NCBI GenBank assembly: GCA_029287305.1
Contig: JARFRJ010000417.1
Coordinates: 1 to 16,401 of the forward strand
Reading direction: 5' to 3'
Source: Hyphomonas sp.
GTDB taxonomy: Bacteria > Pseudomonadota > Alphaproteobacteria > Caulobacterales > Hyphomonadaceae
Length of the DNA: 16,401 nucleotides
Under the pieces are notes generated by a model that searched no databases, was not told where the DNA came from, and saw nothing but the letters and a program-made list of their open reading frames with translations. Within the stretch, counting starts at the first letter, position 1. Each line of letters starts with the position of its first letter. Below are positions 15,854-16,401 of the stretch, one piece after another. The translations under genes were made by a program, and so were the position numbers.

Positions 15854-15927
15854 GTTTGAAACGACTTGTTGCGATTTTTTATGTGTAGTAATAAGATTTT
15901 TATAAAGAGTTATGGCAGGATAATTAA

Positions 15928-16401
15928 ATGAAGAAAATATTTAAATGGGTAATAATTTTTTGTATTGCCTGTGTAGCGCTATTGCTGATTTTTGCAGATC
16001 GAGTTCCTAGTGATGAGGAAATAAAGGAACAAATAGATTCTCAATATACGCAGACAAAATCAATATCAGCAAGCGAACCTTGCAAAAACCTCGAAGGTTA
16101 CAAAAACCTTGAAGATACCGAGATCAAATATAATACATCCTATTATTCAGAAATCACATCTCAGGGAATAGCAAAATACAAATCTCTATGTGACATCAAG
16201 AAAAAAGAAATAGAAAAAGAAAAAAGACGTGCGGAAGAGGATGCAATACGTCTTGAAGAATCAAAAAAAGTCGGTGATTGGAATAAGTGTTATTATGTTG
16301 ATGATTTCGGAGATAGAACAAAAAAGGGTTTTATTTCTCAAACCACAAAAGGACTTTTTTCAAACTCTGCTACTGAAAACTCTTCATTAAGAGCAATAAT
16401 G
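15928..16401 (+). CDS. AT-rich gene for a membrane-anchored coiled-coil protein, unknown function (3' truncated)
   Basis: An open frame runs from ATG 15928, after AGGA seven bases upstream, to the window edge without a stop: 158 residues visible. Residues 1-23 (KKIFKWVIIFCIACVALLLIF core) form a signal anchor or uncleaved signal. A low-complexity region follows with the duplicated unit KNLEGY/KNLEDT at about 53-64, encoded by two nearly identical 14-base blocks 18 bases apart. Residues about 92-116 (KKKEIEKEKRRAEEDAIRLE) are highly charged and helical, probably coiled coil. After it comes a distinct segment: WNKCYYVDDFGDRTKKG, then GLFSNSATENSSL. I associate that YVDxFGDxT...FSNSAT pattern with uncharacterised bacterial proteins but cannot name a domain. 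Codon use (AAA, ATA, GAA) and base composition differ sharply from all genes to the left, suggesting recent acquisition. Confidence 0.75.
   Translation, partial: MKKIFKWVIIFCIACVALLLIFADRVPSDEEIKEQIDSQYTQTKSISASEPCKNLEGYKNLEDTEIKYNTSYYSEITSQGIAKYKSLCDIKKKEIEKEKRRAEEDAIRLEESKKVGDWNKCYYVDDFGDRTKKGFISQTTKGLFSNSATENSSLRAIM

Noticed and set aside
15854..15900. Rho-independent terminator after glmS
   Set aside because: There is a T-run but no stable stem immediately before it.

Overview
This window looks like core chromosome of an alphaproteobacterium. The evidence is the protein set: a DUF2125 protein, an HNH endonuclease of the type with an N-terminal LVLNADFRPLSYYPLSLW motif, a FolM/PTR1-like reductase, and GlmM and RNase PH sequences of alphaproteobacterial flavour. 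Gene order does not let me name an order or genus with confidence. Base composition is moderate in GC until about 15,850 and then turns sharply AT-rich. There is no rRNA, tRNA, CRISPR array, insertion sequence or phage gene. No gene-free stretch exceeds 300 bases.

Layout. Bases 1-284 hold the 3' end of a probable CDP-alcohol phosphatidyltransferase (PgsA-like). A 26-residue single-pass membrane peptide follows (479-559). Next come a pteridine-reductase-like SDR and an L-threonine aldolase (577-2370), spaced like an operon, and then class II fumarase (2558-3952). A membrane-anchored DUF2125 protein and a single-domain 3-methyladenine DNA glycosylase follow as a tight pair (4009-5698), then an HNH endonuclease (5817-6383) and a CxxGKDRT-type tyrosine phosphatase (6521-7294). 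RNase PH runs the other way (8118-7387) and is divergent from the cytochrome bd operon: cydA, cydB and a 54-residue DUF2474-like subunit (8399-11004). On the minus strand lie dsbB (11643-11104) and the pair glmM then cysQ (13931-11749). glmS runs divergently from glmM (14024-15853). A truncated AT-rich gene for a membrane-anchored, coiled-coil protein begins at 15928 and leaves the window.

Functional links. DsbB passes electrons from periplasmic thiols to quinone, and the neighbouring bd oxidase reoxidises quinol. GlmS makes glucosamine-6-phosphate and GlmM isomerises it to glucosamine-1-phosphate for UDP-GlcNAc; the two genes share one 92-base divergent control region. CysQ removes PAP or PAPS. 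Most other genes are housekeeping singletons.

The parts least explained by known families are the 26-residue membrane peptide, the inverted repeats upstream of cydA, rph and the HNH gene, and the AT-rich gene at the right edge, which may mark the border of an acquired segment. I found no convincing complete new multi-gene system here.
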